A stretch of DNA of 64,000 nt from Enoplosus armatus (Eukaryota; Chordata; Actinopteri; Centrarchiformes; Enoplosidae), in contig NC_092188.1 of NCBI RefSeq assembly GCF_043641665.1, positions 21,614,204 to 21,678,203 of the forward strand, given 5' to 3'. Position numbers and translations under genes: made by a program. This document shows positions 54,401 through 64,000 of the stretch, in pieces. Below the pieces are notes generated by a model, which was given only the letters and a program-made list of their open reading frames with translations, was not told where the DNA came from and ran no database searches. Each line of letters starts with the position of its first letter. Position 1 is the stretch's first letter.

Positions 54401-57400
54401 CACCGATGTTGGTCATTTCAGAGGGGCTCTTTTTTTTCCTCCCCACAGGAGCGAGGAGGCAATATCTAAATTAATAAAGTGATGAAATGAGTTTGTGCCG
54501 TGGACTTTCTGCTGTTTGACTTTCCCATCTGGATTAGTGCAGGCTGAATGGACGCTCTGTTACTTTTGTTACAACTGCGCAATTCACTGTCGGAATTTGG
54601 CCCTGTAGTGATAAGGCTCCCCTCCTCCTCCTCCTCCTCCTCCTCCTCCTCATTACCATCTCATTTCATATGCAGGGCCTCTGTTACCTGAGAGCCTGCT
54701 CACACACAAAACACGAACTATTACACGAGCTTCTGCCAACTATTACAATGAGCAGAGAACATTTAAACACAGACTATTACACGAGGCTCAACTAACTATT
54801 ACGCCGAAGGAACATTTAAAAAAAAAAGGAAAAAAAACGTCAGTGCGAAGACTTCCTGAGACTATCACAAAAAGGAGGCCTCTAACTCTCACGCAGGCAG
54901 GACAAGCTGACCATATTGTGAAGAATTCTAATCTTCAGTGACGTATCGACACAGATGGAACATTAAAAAACAGATTCTACAGGGAGCACAAGAGCACAAC
55001 ACAAGGCCATAATCCTGTAATCAAATCTATGGTCATTATGGTCCCATTTAGAGTAAAACAGACCATAAAGCAGGGTAAGCTTTAGGGCGTGGATAGGATA
55101 GAGGCGTAGCAATGCATATCGATGGCACGGTGTATATTTAAAGAGCCGTGAACTTGTTTTTGGGTGTTATCCATATTTTTGTCTTGAGACCCTTTCACTG
55201 AGTGTTCAGCTCATGAAAGTTGATTGTGACATTTTGGTCACCTATAAAATGTCTTGTTCAGTGTTCTGTTGTACTAAAAGAGACTCTCAGCTGTTTCCAG
55301 TAAGTACATTTAGTTTTAAGCCTGTTCTTCTAGCCAAATTAGTATCCCAATTAATATCACAGTTAACGTGAATTACGGATGCACCTTGCTAAGCAAGCTA
55401 GCCAGCTAGCGCTAGTGTTAGCTGATAACTTAGTGTTTGCTATGCTAAGGGTACCTGGCCAGGCTGGTAACCTGTGTTAACCATAGTCTTCTGGCTCCAA
55501 AAAAACAAGATGGTGACAGTCAAAATGCTAAACTCGAGGCTTCCAAACAGTAGTCCACAAACCAAAGGGTGACCTCACGGTGGCTACGTCCACTTCTTTT
55601 ATACGGTCTATGGTTGAGATAGGTATGGTCGTTTTTTGAAAAACGAATCTAATATCGTTTATCTAACATTTTCTTTGTGCTCCCACAAAGTAATGATGTT
55701 TACCGTTAATGTTGTTGAAATCACAAAGTGGAGCTGATTTGTCTTAGAATACGTAAAGTAAACCTCAGGAACACACTCAAGATTACATTATGTGACAGAA
55801 GCTAGTGGAACAAAGGCTAGTCCAGACATGAAGTCATGACTTCAGCTCTCTACTAGGCCTTTTCAACTACAGGAACTCAACAACCCGTAACCTGGAGCTT
55901 CCCACAACCTGAACCTGGAGCTTCCCACAACCTGAACCTTTAAGGTCTAGGTTCTAGGTTCTTGGAAAGGCGACACTGTACGACGACACCAGGACCAACA
56001 TCATCATTTTTGATGAGTGCAGTGCATTTGCACCTAGAGACATTTTCATCATACTTTTGCAACTCATCAACATTTTCATCTGACCTTTATGAGACAGACA
56101 CAGCCAATCAAAACTAGCCTTAGGCCTACAGTATACAATCATGCAAGGCTACTGTATGTAGTTTCATGGTCCTGTATTGTGCAGTATGAAGTACCATACT
56201 GTTCATATCCAAGCTGTTTTACAGTAGCATGCTTTGGGACACAGACAGTGTGGTATCACATTTTTCTCACTTCAAGCACAAAAATAAGGGCATCTCACAA
56301 ATTAAAAAGGAAATACAAATGAGTGCAATTTAAACCTTATACCTTCAATATTTAATATTCTGTTTCCACGTTTGATTTTTATACCCTATTTTTGTTGTTT
56401 TGTGGTTGTAATACCCATGGCTGTTATAAAACCCAGGGGGATTTAAGCCAACAAGGGGCGGAAAAATTGTTTTTGGAGACTAAGCAAAGCAAAAGAATGA
56501 ACTACTGCTGTTCCTTGATACAGAAAATGCATTCTGTTTAATTATCTGATATAAACTATGCTGATTCTGCTTTTGTGACAGTTGAAAAATATATTCCAAG
56601 TACTATAATTATTATACATTCCATATCATATCTGCTTCACTACTAGATAATCTGAGAGCCATTCAATTCAGAGGTCTGGAACCAGGCTACTTTATTACAT
56701 TTCGTGCTGCCAAATGAACACCAACCACACTGTATGTAACTTCGGGTTGCGGAAAACTCAACATTTTTGAAAGTATTAACAATCAGTTTAAATAGGGAAT
56801 AAGCACAACTCCTAAACTGCCCAAATATACTGAATTATGAAGGCGAAAACGCCAACTTGAGGGTGTAATACCCAGTATGAACACAAGGTGTCACTCTCGC
56901 ACCACAGCTGACGTCAGGCTGACTCCAGCATCCCTCTTCTGCTCTCAGCCTTCACCCCTGCATCGACACTATAGATTACACTGGAGTAAATACACAGGGG
57001 CCGCAGCAGCCCAGCTTCATTAGTGGAACGCAACAGCAATAGTTGCGCTTACAGTGGTTCTAATTACAAGTAATTGGCATTCCTGGCTCGTCTGGGAGTC
57101 TCTGGATGAACGGGGAGGATCTAGCGGGGGGTGGCAGCTGAGTCAGGAGGGGATGAGGAAGGGGGCCGACACACTGGGAGCCATTACAGGACCACATTGT
57201 GAAGCACAATGAATCGCACACTGTTGGAGCCTTCGGGGTCAGATACAGAAAATACAATATGTATGTGGAATTTGTGATCTATAACCTAACTTCAGTGTTT
57301 CTTTTTTCTTTCACTGAAGCTGAACTTTACATTTTCTACATTTCCAATCTAGTCTCTATTCAAAACTGCTTGACATTTTACACCAAAAATCTTTATTATA

Positions 57401-60076
57401 TCTATTTTTAACTAATTTTGTGTCTAAAAGTTGAAAGGGATGAACCACTTACAAACACTGTCAAACATTTTTATCAGTTATAGTCAATCGATAGTCCCTG
57501 CGACATGCTTTTGTCAGGCTGCATCTTCTCCTTACTGCTTCACTTTATTTCCAGCTGTACCAACTTTTTCTCTGTTTCGCTCTCTTCCTTCATTTCTCTG
57601 TCTCCCTCTTTCCCTCCCTCCCTCCCTCTATCCCTCCATCCCTCCATCCCTCCATCCATCGGCCCATGGCCGAGTGATTGCTGCCAATCTCAGCCGAGGA
57701 TCCCTGGAGGGGTTTAGAGCAGGGCTGTGCTCCAGTGGGTTATTGAACGCAGCTCACGGTGAAAGCAAATGGGCTCTGAGGGGGAGACTGGACATGTCAT
57801 CACTGACTGCTACTGTTTACCAATGAAGGCAGAGGAGAGCAAGCGAACGAAGAGATTGCATAATGCCACTTATGGTGTGAAATTAACTACTCCATCCGAG
57901 TATTGACACGTTAAAATGTCTCAACAATGGAAGGTACAGTATAGAGGAGAGTAGAGAAGAGATATGCTAACAAAGTGCTGTGAGGAAGGATAGAAACACT
58001 CTTCAGTCCTCACATTAAACCCTGTCTGGCTTATAAATCAAACCAAACGTAGCAGTTGTGAGACTCCGAACGGTCGTCAGTCAAAGTGACAGTCATACGC
58101 TGCCTGTCATACAGAGCAGGCTCCAGGTGAGCCGCAAAACGTGTCTATCTGCTGCACACTGCAGCGAGCTGTGTGGGTAAGTAAGCTGTTGGGAGTGTGT
58201 GTGCATACATACAGTATGTATACACGCGTTTGTGTGCAGGCCTCGCTGAGCATATTAATGACAGGCGGGATGATGAATGGGGCAGTAAGGGTCGTTTTCA
58301 CTTTGGGACGCACAACTCAATCAGGCTTCTATCCAGGCCTTCAGCCACAGCTGTCAGGCGCACACCGAGAGACTCGTCACCTCACACCCTAACCCTAAAC
58401 CTTTTGCTACACACACACACACCTAAAGGCTTTGTGCCTCAGCATCAAATTATCCAAATTATCACCAGAGTAAAAAACTCTTGATGCCTAACACTTAAAA
58501 GAACTAAGATGCAGAGGAAAGGGATGAGGAGACTTTCAAGTGGTGCTCCTGTGAGGACTGAGTTGCACTAAACACAGTAATGGTACATTAAAACGGAGAG
58601 TTTGCCAATCAATCAGCATTCATTAAATTGTAAGGACCATCCCATTAGATGAGAGCATTCCCCACCGTTTCTGCTCTCTGAGCAAATATATTCCCCATGG
58701 GGTAAATTAGTTTTATACGCCAATCACACACACACACACTCACACACTCAGCTGCAGAAAGACAGGAGACACACACGCTTGGGTGTGTAAACGCACAACT
58801 AAATTCCCTCTTTTAAATACAAGATGAAAGAATTATCAGTGTAATTCCTTTAGTGGTATTTATCATAACCTTTGATGCCATTTGTCTAATTCCAGCTGGA
58901 ATCTCTAACCAGGGATCGGCACCTAGAGAGTCAAGAGAGCTGGATTATTATTATTACAAACAGACCACTACATGACCACAAGTGTGGCGACTTGCTCCCT
59001 GATGTAGGGCTGCAACTAATGATTATTTTCATTATCGATTAATCAATGAGTCGCTTGGTCCATAAAATGTCAGAAAATAGTGAAACGTTCCCCTCACATT
59101 TCCCCAAAGCCCAAGGTGAAATGTCAAAACACTCCAAAACCTTAATTTATTCAGTTTACAGATACAGAAGACTAAAAACATTTTAAACATTCACATGTGA
59201 GAAGCTGGAACAAGAAAATGTTGCCATTTTTTCTTTAAAAAAATTTAAATGGATTATTCGACTATCAAAATAGTTGCAGATTAATGTTGACTAATTGATT
59301 AATCAACTAATCGCTGCAGCCCTAATGCTGGGGTTTTTTGATACGGTGGGGACACTCGCACCAAGATGATCCGTGAGCAGCCACAACCATTCGAGCCATG
59401 CTGGCACAATGCAATGGTTTTCCCACAGGGCAGCGAACCGGCACACCTCCAACACGTCATCCAGTTGTTTACCTGCTGATCAAACAGCGCAGAATGCGCG
59501 CATATCTTGCTGTGTAGACCATCATATTTTATTAATAGCTGCTTCACAATAAAATGTATAAATACTAAATAAAAATAAAAAGAATACATTTAAATTGCAT
59601 TTGCAGGGCATTTTATGCCTTCATTAGAGACAGTACAGCATCAGAGGATTTTGCCAGTTTGATGTGGAAGAACTTGACTGGCCCTCAATGTATGTGGCCG
59701 TATTGTATGTTCATCCCAGCAATAACAAACAAAAGTGATGCTGTACATACACAACAAGGAGTTGTGCTGAAATGTAGAGAATACTCCTGTCTGTATTCAA
59801 GTGGAGAGATGCGAAGCTTCCACAGCTCGAGCTGGGGAAACAAAGACTGGCAGCACTGAGTGACTCAAACCAATGGCTTTCATCCAGAATGCAATTTGTC
59901 CTGATGTACACTGGGGCTTCTGCTAATCTCTGATGCTAGACCCACCACTTGTGTTTTTTCATCAGGAAGCATTATCTGTGCCCACAAGGAAATGAGACAC
60001 ACGCTGCGACGTCTGCAGAGGAAAATCCCAAATAAGGGAAGCTGACCCCTTGCGAACGAGTCTACACAAGCAAATG

Positions 60077-60153
<77 letters not shown>

Positions 60154-62626
60154 CATTCTCGGGAGACGGTGGCAACTCATTTTGTAGGATGTAACAGAAC
60201 TAATTTTGGGAGTGAGCCTCTGTTAATGAGCGGGTCTTTGATGTGTAAATCCTCCGGTCCCAGTGCAAAGCTGATACGGTCTCCCCACAATCCTGCTCAG
60301 GTGCAGCCCAGCTCCCCTCTGCATTACTTATCTTGTGTACAAAATACTGTAAGACCTCCGACAGCTAATAAACCCCATATCTAAGAGGGAGAAATACACA
60401 CCTACATGCAACCATGGTGAACAAAAAAAAAAAAAAAGAGTAAAATAAAGAGGGAAAGCGAGTTGAAGAATGCCAACTGTGATGCACAGAGTTGTGCTGC
60501 GTCTCTTATATGTTCAAACTGTACATCCCATTCCAGTTTCCATTTTTACTCCCCCGTGGAAATCAGGCACCGATGATGAAATCTTTTTTTTTTTTTCACA
60601 AAGTATATGTAAGTCTTTGGTTCGTTTCATTTCTCCATTGCTTCTCCACACAATAATTGGATTGTGGCTGCACTGTCATGTACTCAGTGAAATGAATGCC
60701 TATTAATCAGTGGATAATTGGACACATACCCCTGATAAATGGCGCTGCTCCGCTTTGAGTCACGTATAAATTAGGCCATTTTCAGGGGATCCATTTCTTA
60801 TCTCTGGCTTGACTCGCGCTTATATAAACTGTGAGCTAATATTGGTGGACGGAACTACGGAAGTCATGAAGTCATGAAGTCATGCCCGAAACGAGATTAC
60901 TGGGTTTAACATCAGTTTGTCTGTTTTTATTAGAACTACTTTGCTGACAGTGATAGAACTTGAGAGGAAAATATCAACTGCAATAGAAGACAATAAATAT
61001 ACGGGGGGGGGGGGGGGGGGGTTCTTGATCTCAAAAAAGCAGTTGATACTATTTTTTTTGCAGATGATGAACAGATTTACTTTGGATTTAAGAAAGACTA
61101 AATTCGGTAATCATGTAACAAATTTACAAAGCGACTTACATAATCTACTGTATAAAGAGAGCTATAAGAACTGTGAACAAAAATACTGCACCAACTAAAC
61201 CCACTGTATTAAATTAAAGGCCCGAAAATTCAGAGACTTGGTAGATTTTCAGCACAAATCAGCTCAAATCAAAAACAAACCTTAAAGTTTCCAAAAGTTG
61301 CAATGAGAGAAAGAGAAAGTAAATATAATTTGAGAGCAATGTACACGATTTAAGTAAAAAAACAAATTGCATTTATGGAAAAATGTATGATCAGAATGGC
61401 ATGCTGGCATTAACAGTGTGCCGTTACTTTTTACATCCAATAAAATGGGCAGTCTTTTGTAAATAGCGTGGGAGCAATAAGCTGTATTTCATTTGGAAGG
61501 AATTGTCATTCTTTCGCTGTCTGACTGTTTAATCTTTAATCCCAAATTGTTTGTTTGATTGATTATTCACAGATGAGAATAAATGTCAAATGATAGATAC
61601 TGCTGTTTTGCGAGAAACAAAGTATCCAATGGGTTTTGAGCCAAACACGCCGTTTGATCCGCTTTGTAAGTGACATAAAACACACTGCAGATGCACTCCG
61701 GGGATTTGTTCATTATGTAGCCGACGCTGCTAGGCTGTCAGCTACATCTAAAAGCTTAGCATGGTTTGCTAAATTATATAACTGATTAATTCTGGTCTCT
61801 TCAGCAGTGAAATACCTTTTAATGATAACACATGACATGCTTTACTTGTAAACAATCTTGAGATTGTGTGAGTCTTGCATAATTGACACTTCTACCAACA
61901 TTCCTCCGCCGCACTCTCGGTTATCATTAATAATAACCCCCCCCCCCCCCCCCCCCCCTTGGTAATTAATGCATAATGAGATATATGCTGTGACAATGTC
62001 TACCACTTGACATATATCTCGCCTGGAGGATTAAAGCAGTGTTATTACACTCTCTGTCACTCAGGCCCGACCACCGCCACCACCCTCGCTCTCCCCTCAT
62101 CTGTTTCATGCTAAAAGGCTGCGATCAGCTAATTAGTTTCTTTGGCCTCCAATTAATCATGCTAATGAGCCCCACCCAGCAAAGATAATCAACTATTCTC
62201 ACCATAAAAGCCAATAAGGGAAGAGTTTGGAGTTTGACTCGTGGAACGTGCTTGCGCCTCTGCCTCCACTCTCCTCATGCTAATCCTCTTTTTCTTGATA
62301 CAGTTCCTTCTTTTTTTTCCTTCTCCTCTTCCCCACCTCTCGCTTTTTATCTGCCCCTCAGAGCTCCTTATCGTCCTCTTTCCTCGTTTCCACGCTCCCC
62401 TTTTCTCAATCTCCTTTTACACTCCGCTTTCTCCCATTCCGCCCCAGCTTCTGCTTCTTCAGCATCTCTCCATTTTCTTTCCCTCTTCCCTTTTCATCCT
62501 CTGCCTCTAATTTTGTCCTTCCAACACCCATGACACCAGCTATAAACTCACCAGTGCTCTTTCCACTGGTCCTCCTCAAAAACGTTCTCTGGGATGGGAT
62601 CAATCAGCACCAGGTCTGACACTTGC
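48875..62626 (-). CDS. alpha/beta-hydrolase-like protein, five 3'-terminal exons
   Basis: Join on the - strand of 62626-62552, 51568-51430, 49484-49402, 49260-49164 and 49042-48875. All four junctions are GT-AG and frame-compatible, giving 186 C-terminal residues ending KQQSE and TGA. The segment order fits the C-terminal half of an alpha/beta-hydrolase: a strand plus acidic loop (VSDLVLIDPIPE), a helical cap-like stretch (YGKLLPSLQARQFSAATGLS), a strand ending in TGD (SVSVITGDSFDQQ), then the family-like GAD segment (IHIKGADRRMI) and a terminal helix. The nucleophile elbow (GxSxG) would lie in exons beyond 64000. At the place where such enzymes usually have the catalytic His (GADH-type), Arg is read instead. 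I do not recognise an ortholog or substrate. The gene converges on zfpm2. Confidence 0.8.
49164..49260 (-). CDS. hydrolase-like gene, fourth visible exon
   Basis: The 97-nt exon (1+32 codons) lies between acceptor TTTTTAAAG and donor GTGAGA. It encodes DITKFKPLSS, then TSVSVITGDSFDQQIPEHLN. The beta-strand followed by TGDSFD matches the place where alpha/beta-hydrolases usually hold the triad acid. A 121-bp intron separates it from the terminal exon; the ORF that reads straight through this intron is spurious. Confidence 0.8.
49402..49484 (-). CDS. hydrolase-like gene, third visible exon
   Basis: The 83-nt exon (27 codons+2) lies between acceptor CGTCTTAAAG and donor GTATGG. It encodes KYLLSNPAHQST and DEHYFLNESAAQV; the final AG plus G of the next exon gives Arg. 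Phase agrees with both neighbours. Confidence 0.78.
49485..51429. other. intron of hydrolase-like gene
   Basis: A 1.9 kb intron between the third and second visible exons. It holds a GAGTGT/TG-rich run (about 50011-50054), a TA run (51223-51243) and a long (TG)n. No exon or RNA gene seen. Confidence 0.6.
51341..51407. repeat. (TG)n microsatellite next to hydrolase-like exon
   Basis: About 33 TG units with one A substitution. It ends 22 bp from the donor side of the 51430-51568 exon. Confidence 0.9.
51430..51568 (-). CDS. hydrolase-like gene, cap-region exon
   Basis: The 139-nt exon (1+46 codons) lies between acceptor TTTGTTCAG and donor GTTAGG. It encodes YGKLLPSLQARQFSAATGLS, then RMLIILGAIEPT and a charged EEVIQRQ end, a helical segment that fits a lid or cap subdomain. 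Open reading continues past the donor only into a long (TG)n microsatellite, which supports the exon boundary. It is 11 kb from the upstream exon. Confidence 0.8.
51635..52260. mobile_element. same TIR element family, copy 2 (right end decayed)
   Basis: It begins TTTTAAAGCTGCATTCATTG and shares ordered blocks with 22628-23187: TTAGCAAATAATTGC, CATGGAGTAACCATTA, CGCTAAAAGATGCTAAAAAG and CCCCTTTCAAATTACACTAG. An AT-rich, CATACA-rich stretch near 51880-52030 seems additional, and the right terminal repeat is not recognisable. Confidence 0.55.
52843..53140 (+). mobile_element. hAT-like MITE, truncated at a poly-G tract
   Basis: It begins GGGGCTGTAGCGATTAAT and continues with a TAGTCTATAAAACG-type block, CTTGTTTTGTCCAATGAAC and TTCACATTTGAGAAGCTAGA. 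These are in the same order as the MITE at 59005-59324, but the right terminus is replaced by G23. Confidence 0.5.
53112..53134. repeat. poly-G tract, 23 bases
   Basis: Uninterrupted G23 at the junction of a truncated MITE and another repeat. Confidence 0.9.
53146..53440 (+). repeat. interspersed fish-type repeat
   Basis: The text between the poly-G tract and about 53440 includes TTTGGTGATCCCCTGATCTT, GCCACCGTGAGGTTGACATT and AAATGTCTCAACAGCTACTG. I recognise these as parts of a repeat common in teleost genomes. No coding potential seen. The class assignment is left open. Confidence 0.45.
54617..54651. repeat. (TCC)n microsatellite
   Basis: About 11 TCC units. Confidence 0.9.
54717..54900. 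repeat. degenerate tandem repeat, about 56-bp unit
   Basis: ACTATTACACGAG starts at 54717 and again at 54773, each followed by an ACTATTAC half-repeat and GGAACATTTAA or GAACATTTAA. A weaker third unit begins ACTATCAC at 54861. Confidence 0.5.
55485..55620 (+). repeat. interspersed fish-type repeat fragment
   Basis: The segment contains GGGTGACCTCACGGTGGCTA, CGTCCACTTCTTTTATACGG and TCTATGG, a set of words I recall from a widespread teleost repeat. It is short, and boundaries are approximate. Confidence 0.4.
55891..55936. repeat. perfect 23-bp tandem duplication
   Basis: The unit from CCTGGAGCTTCCCACAACCT through GAA occurs twice head to tail. Confidence 0.75.
59005..59324 (+). mobile_element. 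hAT-like MITE, both ends present
   Basis: The 320-bp element begins TAGGGCTGCAACTAATGATT and ends CTAATCGCTGCAGCCCTA, inverted repeats separated by GGTCCATAAAATGTCAGAAA and an AGAAGCTGGAACAAG-type block. No transposase ORF. A clean 8-bp target duplication is not evident. Confidence 0.7.
60079..60150. repeat. (CA)36 microsatellite
   Basis: The longest pure dinucleotide run in the window, 72 bp. Confidence 0.95.
60861..60884. repeat. AAGTCATG triplet tandem repeat
   Basis: The 8-mer AAGTCATG occurs three times in succession. Confidence 0.7.
61018..61199 (+). pseudogene. LINE reverse-transcriptase relic, internally deleted
   Basis: After a G19 tract the sequence translates with frame changes to LDLKKAVD, FADD and then a short LRKTKFGNHVTNLQS segment, the order found in non-LTR retrotransposon reverse transcriptases. 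Most of the domain between the motifs is missing. A diverged sister copy is at 63221. Not functional. Confidence 0.5.
61937..61958. repeat. poly-C tract, 22 bases
   Basis: Uninterrupted C22 between AT-rich flanks. Confidence 0.9.
62552..62626 (-). CDS. hydrolase-like gene, first exon visible in window
   Basis: The 75-nt exon (1+24 codons+2) is flanked on the - strand by acceptor TTTGTCCTCAG and donor GTGAGT. It encodes VSDLVLIDPIPENVFEEDQW and KEH; the last TG joins G of the next exon to give Trp. The hydrophobic run followed by DPIPE resembles the strand after the nucleophile elbow in alpha/beta-hydrolases. It overlaps the end of a spurious CT-rich + strand ORF. Confidence 0.78.
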
Positions 62627-62641
62627 CTGAGGACAAAGGGA

Positions 62642-62644
<3 letters not shown>

Positions 62645-62673
<29 letters not shown>
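62645..62673. repeat. (CA)n microsatellite upstream of hydrolase-like exon
   Basis: About 14 CA units, 18 bp from the acceptor of the 62552-62626 exon. Confidence 0.85.
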
Positions 62674-62675
<2 letters not shown>

Positions 62676-64000
62676 CGATGAAGTAAGTCTCATTAACTAC
62701 GCTTGTCCACTTTACTCTCCCAGCCCGAGCCGTAATGAGTGCGAGATGGATGGCGTTATCCCGTCCGTCTTTCTGTAGATTCGTCTGTCCTCTGTCCCCA
62801 CAGACAGATGATTACACCAGATCCAGTGGCAATATTTCCATCTGGAAAGGTGTCTCACCACCACTTAATTTTCTCCCTTAACCGCAGCAACATCATGCCT
62901 GATTAAATACTAAATCTTTCATCCCTGGTAGGGGCTACTTGTCACGTTAATCACCACGTTGTCTCCCAGATGGCTGAGTTATGGGGGATGATGGGGATGG
63001 ACACTGGAATATATTTTGTTAAGTGCGAGTTTGGGAGGCACTGCCTGCCATATGTTATAAAGCAATTTTAAAATTACCGATTTTTACATTTTATCAAAGA
63101 TTTGTTAAGTCTGGTAACATTCTATATTTCTATTATCAACAAATCCCATGAAAAGACCTTTAGAGCTATAGAGCTCCATTATTGTCCAAAGACATTTCCT
63201 GTTCCTTCATTACCATGAAAACTCACACTGTAGGTCCTCAAGGCTCAGTGATGGGACCATTATTGTTTTCTTTGCACAAATGCAAATGCAAAACACTGCA
63301 ATGTATTTTTTTGTCTTTTGGAGATGATGTAAAAACTTCTCAAGAGTTGGTTTGATTTGAACAGACTGTGTTTTAATTTAGGAAAGACTAAATTCATCGT
63401 CTTTGGCAATCATGTAACAAATTTACAAAGCAACATATAAGGGACGTTGAAATTGAAAGAGTGTCTGAAATTGTTTTGGGAGTGATTATAGATAATAAAT
63501 TATGCTGGAAACCACATGTAAATTAAGTCAAAGCATAAAATCAAGGACTTCTTCAATCAAACTTCATGAGACGTTGTAGTTCATTCAGTCTCCCATACAC
63601 TGCTGCTGTAAATACTCACTAACAGAATAACAGCAGCCTTATCCTTTAACTTACTGCATTTTAAGTGCTTTTAGTCGGTCTGTATTCTCTGTTAAAGCTG
63701 TAAAAGAATGGAACTCTAACCCGCACATTTGACACATATCTATTAAAGAAATGGTAAGTCAACAGTCAGCATTAAAAAAAATCAATTGCTCCTTGCTGCC
63801 TTCAGTTTGTCGGCACTGTGTACTTGCGTTGCCGTCACCTATCGCTATCTCGCTACTGCCAGTCTGTCCTCACGTACCTGTCTTTCCTTCTCATGGCCTC
63901 ATTTTTTTTAATTGTGCCACAGTGATTTACGTGTTGTTTTATGTATGGGTAGCTTGTAACTGTGTCTGCCTGCTACATGCTTCAGATTTGCATGTTTCAA
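62674..64000. other. upstream intron of hydrolase-like gene
   Basis: Non-coding apart from the LINE relic at 63221-63760. I looked on the - strand for a further exon carrying a GxSxG nucleophile elbow and found none, so that exon should lie beyond 64000. Confidence 0.5.
63221..63760 (+). pseudogene. LINE reverse-transcriptase relic, second copy
   Basis: Translation with stops and frameshifts gives VGPQGSVMGPLLFS (from 63230), a degraded FGDD in place of FADD, GKTKFIVFGN and an LGVIIDNKLCWKPHV segment, then a WNS-type C-terminal remnant. These are ordered motifs of a non-LTR retrotransposon reverse transcriptase. The copy is broken throughout. The clade is uncertain. Confidence 0.6.

Larger units (their letters stand above)
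51569..62551. other. 11 kb intron of hydrolase-like gene
   Basis: The intron carries most of the recognisable transposon relics in the window (listed separately), plus a GGA/TCC run (54617-54651), a CCCT/CATC-rich run (57612-57660), (CA)36 (60079-60150), G23, G19 and C22 tracts. No additional exon could be supported on either strand. Confidence 0.55.

Noticed and set aside
58384..58402. Telomere-like CCCTAA repeat
   Set aside because: Only two units are present; chance occurrence in CA/CT-rich DNA is likely.
62234..62533. Ser/Phe/Pro-rich + strand ORFs of about 90-100 codons
   Set aside because: They come from a CT-rich intronic tract next to the - strand exon, with no domain and two frames open at once.
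1..64000. CRISPR arrays, operons, phage or plasmid features
   Set aside because: The sequence has eukaryotic exon-intron structure throughout, and direct repeats are microsatellites or transposon copies.

Overview
The window is vertebrate genomic DNA, most likely from a ray-finned (teleost, probably percomorph) fish. Introns are large. Microsatellites and homopolymer tracts are dense: (CA)n, (GA)n, and poly-C or poly-G runs of about 20 bases. Several interspersed repeats are of kinds I recognise from fish genomes, including hAT-like MITEs beginning TAGGGCTGCAAC. The main gene is the FOG-2 transcriptional cofactor gene zfpm2. There is no prokaryotic gene structure, no CRISPR array and no intact mobile element.

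Layout: 1-4432 is intronic DNA upstream of the first visible zfpm2 exon. The + strand then carries the last four coding exons of zfpm2 at 4433-4544, 43117-43323, 43937-44164 and 44542-47105. The first two are separated by a 38.6 kb intron filled with simple repeats, a few decayed transposons and repeat-free AT-rich blocks that could be regulatory. These exons encode about 1,036 residues: part of the N-terminal PR/SET-like region, eight zinc fingers and a PIDLS CtBP-binding motif. The 3' UTR runs to about 48185.

A second gene lies tail-to-tail on the - strand. I reconstructed five exons (62626-62552, 51568-51430, 49484-49402, 49260-49164, 49042-48875) that splice in frame into a 186-residue C-terminal part of an alpha/beta-hydrolase-like protein. 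Its 5' exons lie beyond 64000. I cannot name an ortholog. Most of these exons are hidden inside longer spurious ORFs, and the last one is found only by splice logic.

The two genes converge with about 600 bp between their predicted polyadenylation sites. The 11 kb intron of the - strand gene and the DNA beyond its first visible exon hold most of the clear mobile-element relics: two decayed LINE reverse-transcriptase fragments, hAT-like MITEs, and one of two copies of a family whose other copy has matching terminal inverted repeats. zfpm2 is expected to act in the nucleus on GATA factors, and the - strand gene is probably an enzyme or enzyme-like protein. Nothing in the sequence links their functions beyond adjacency.
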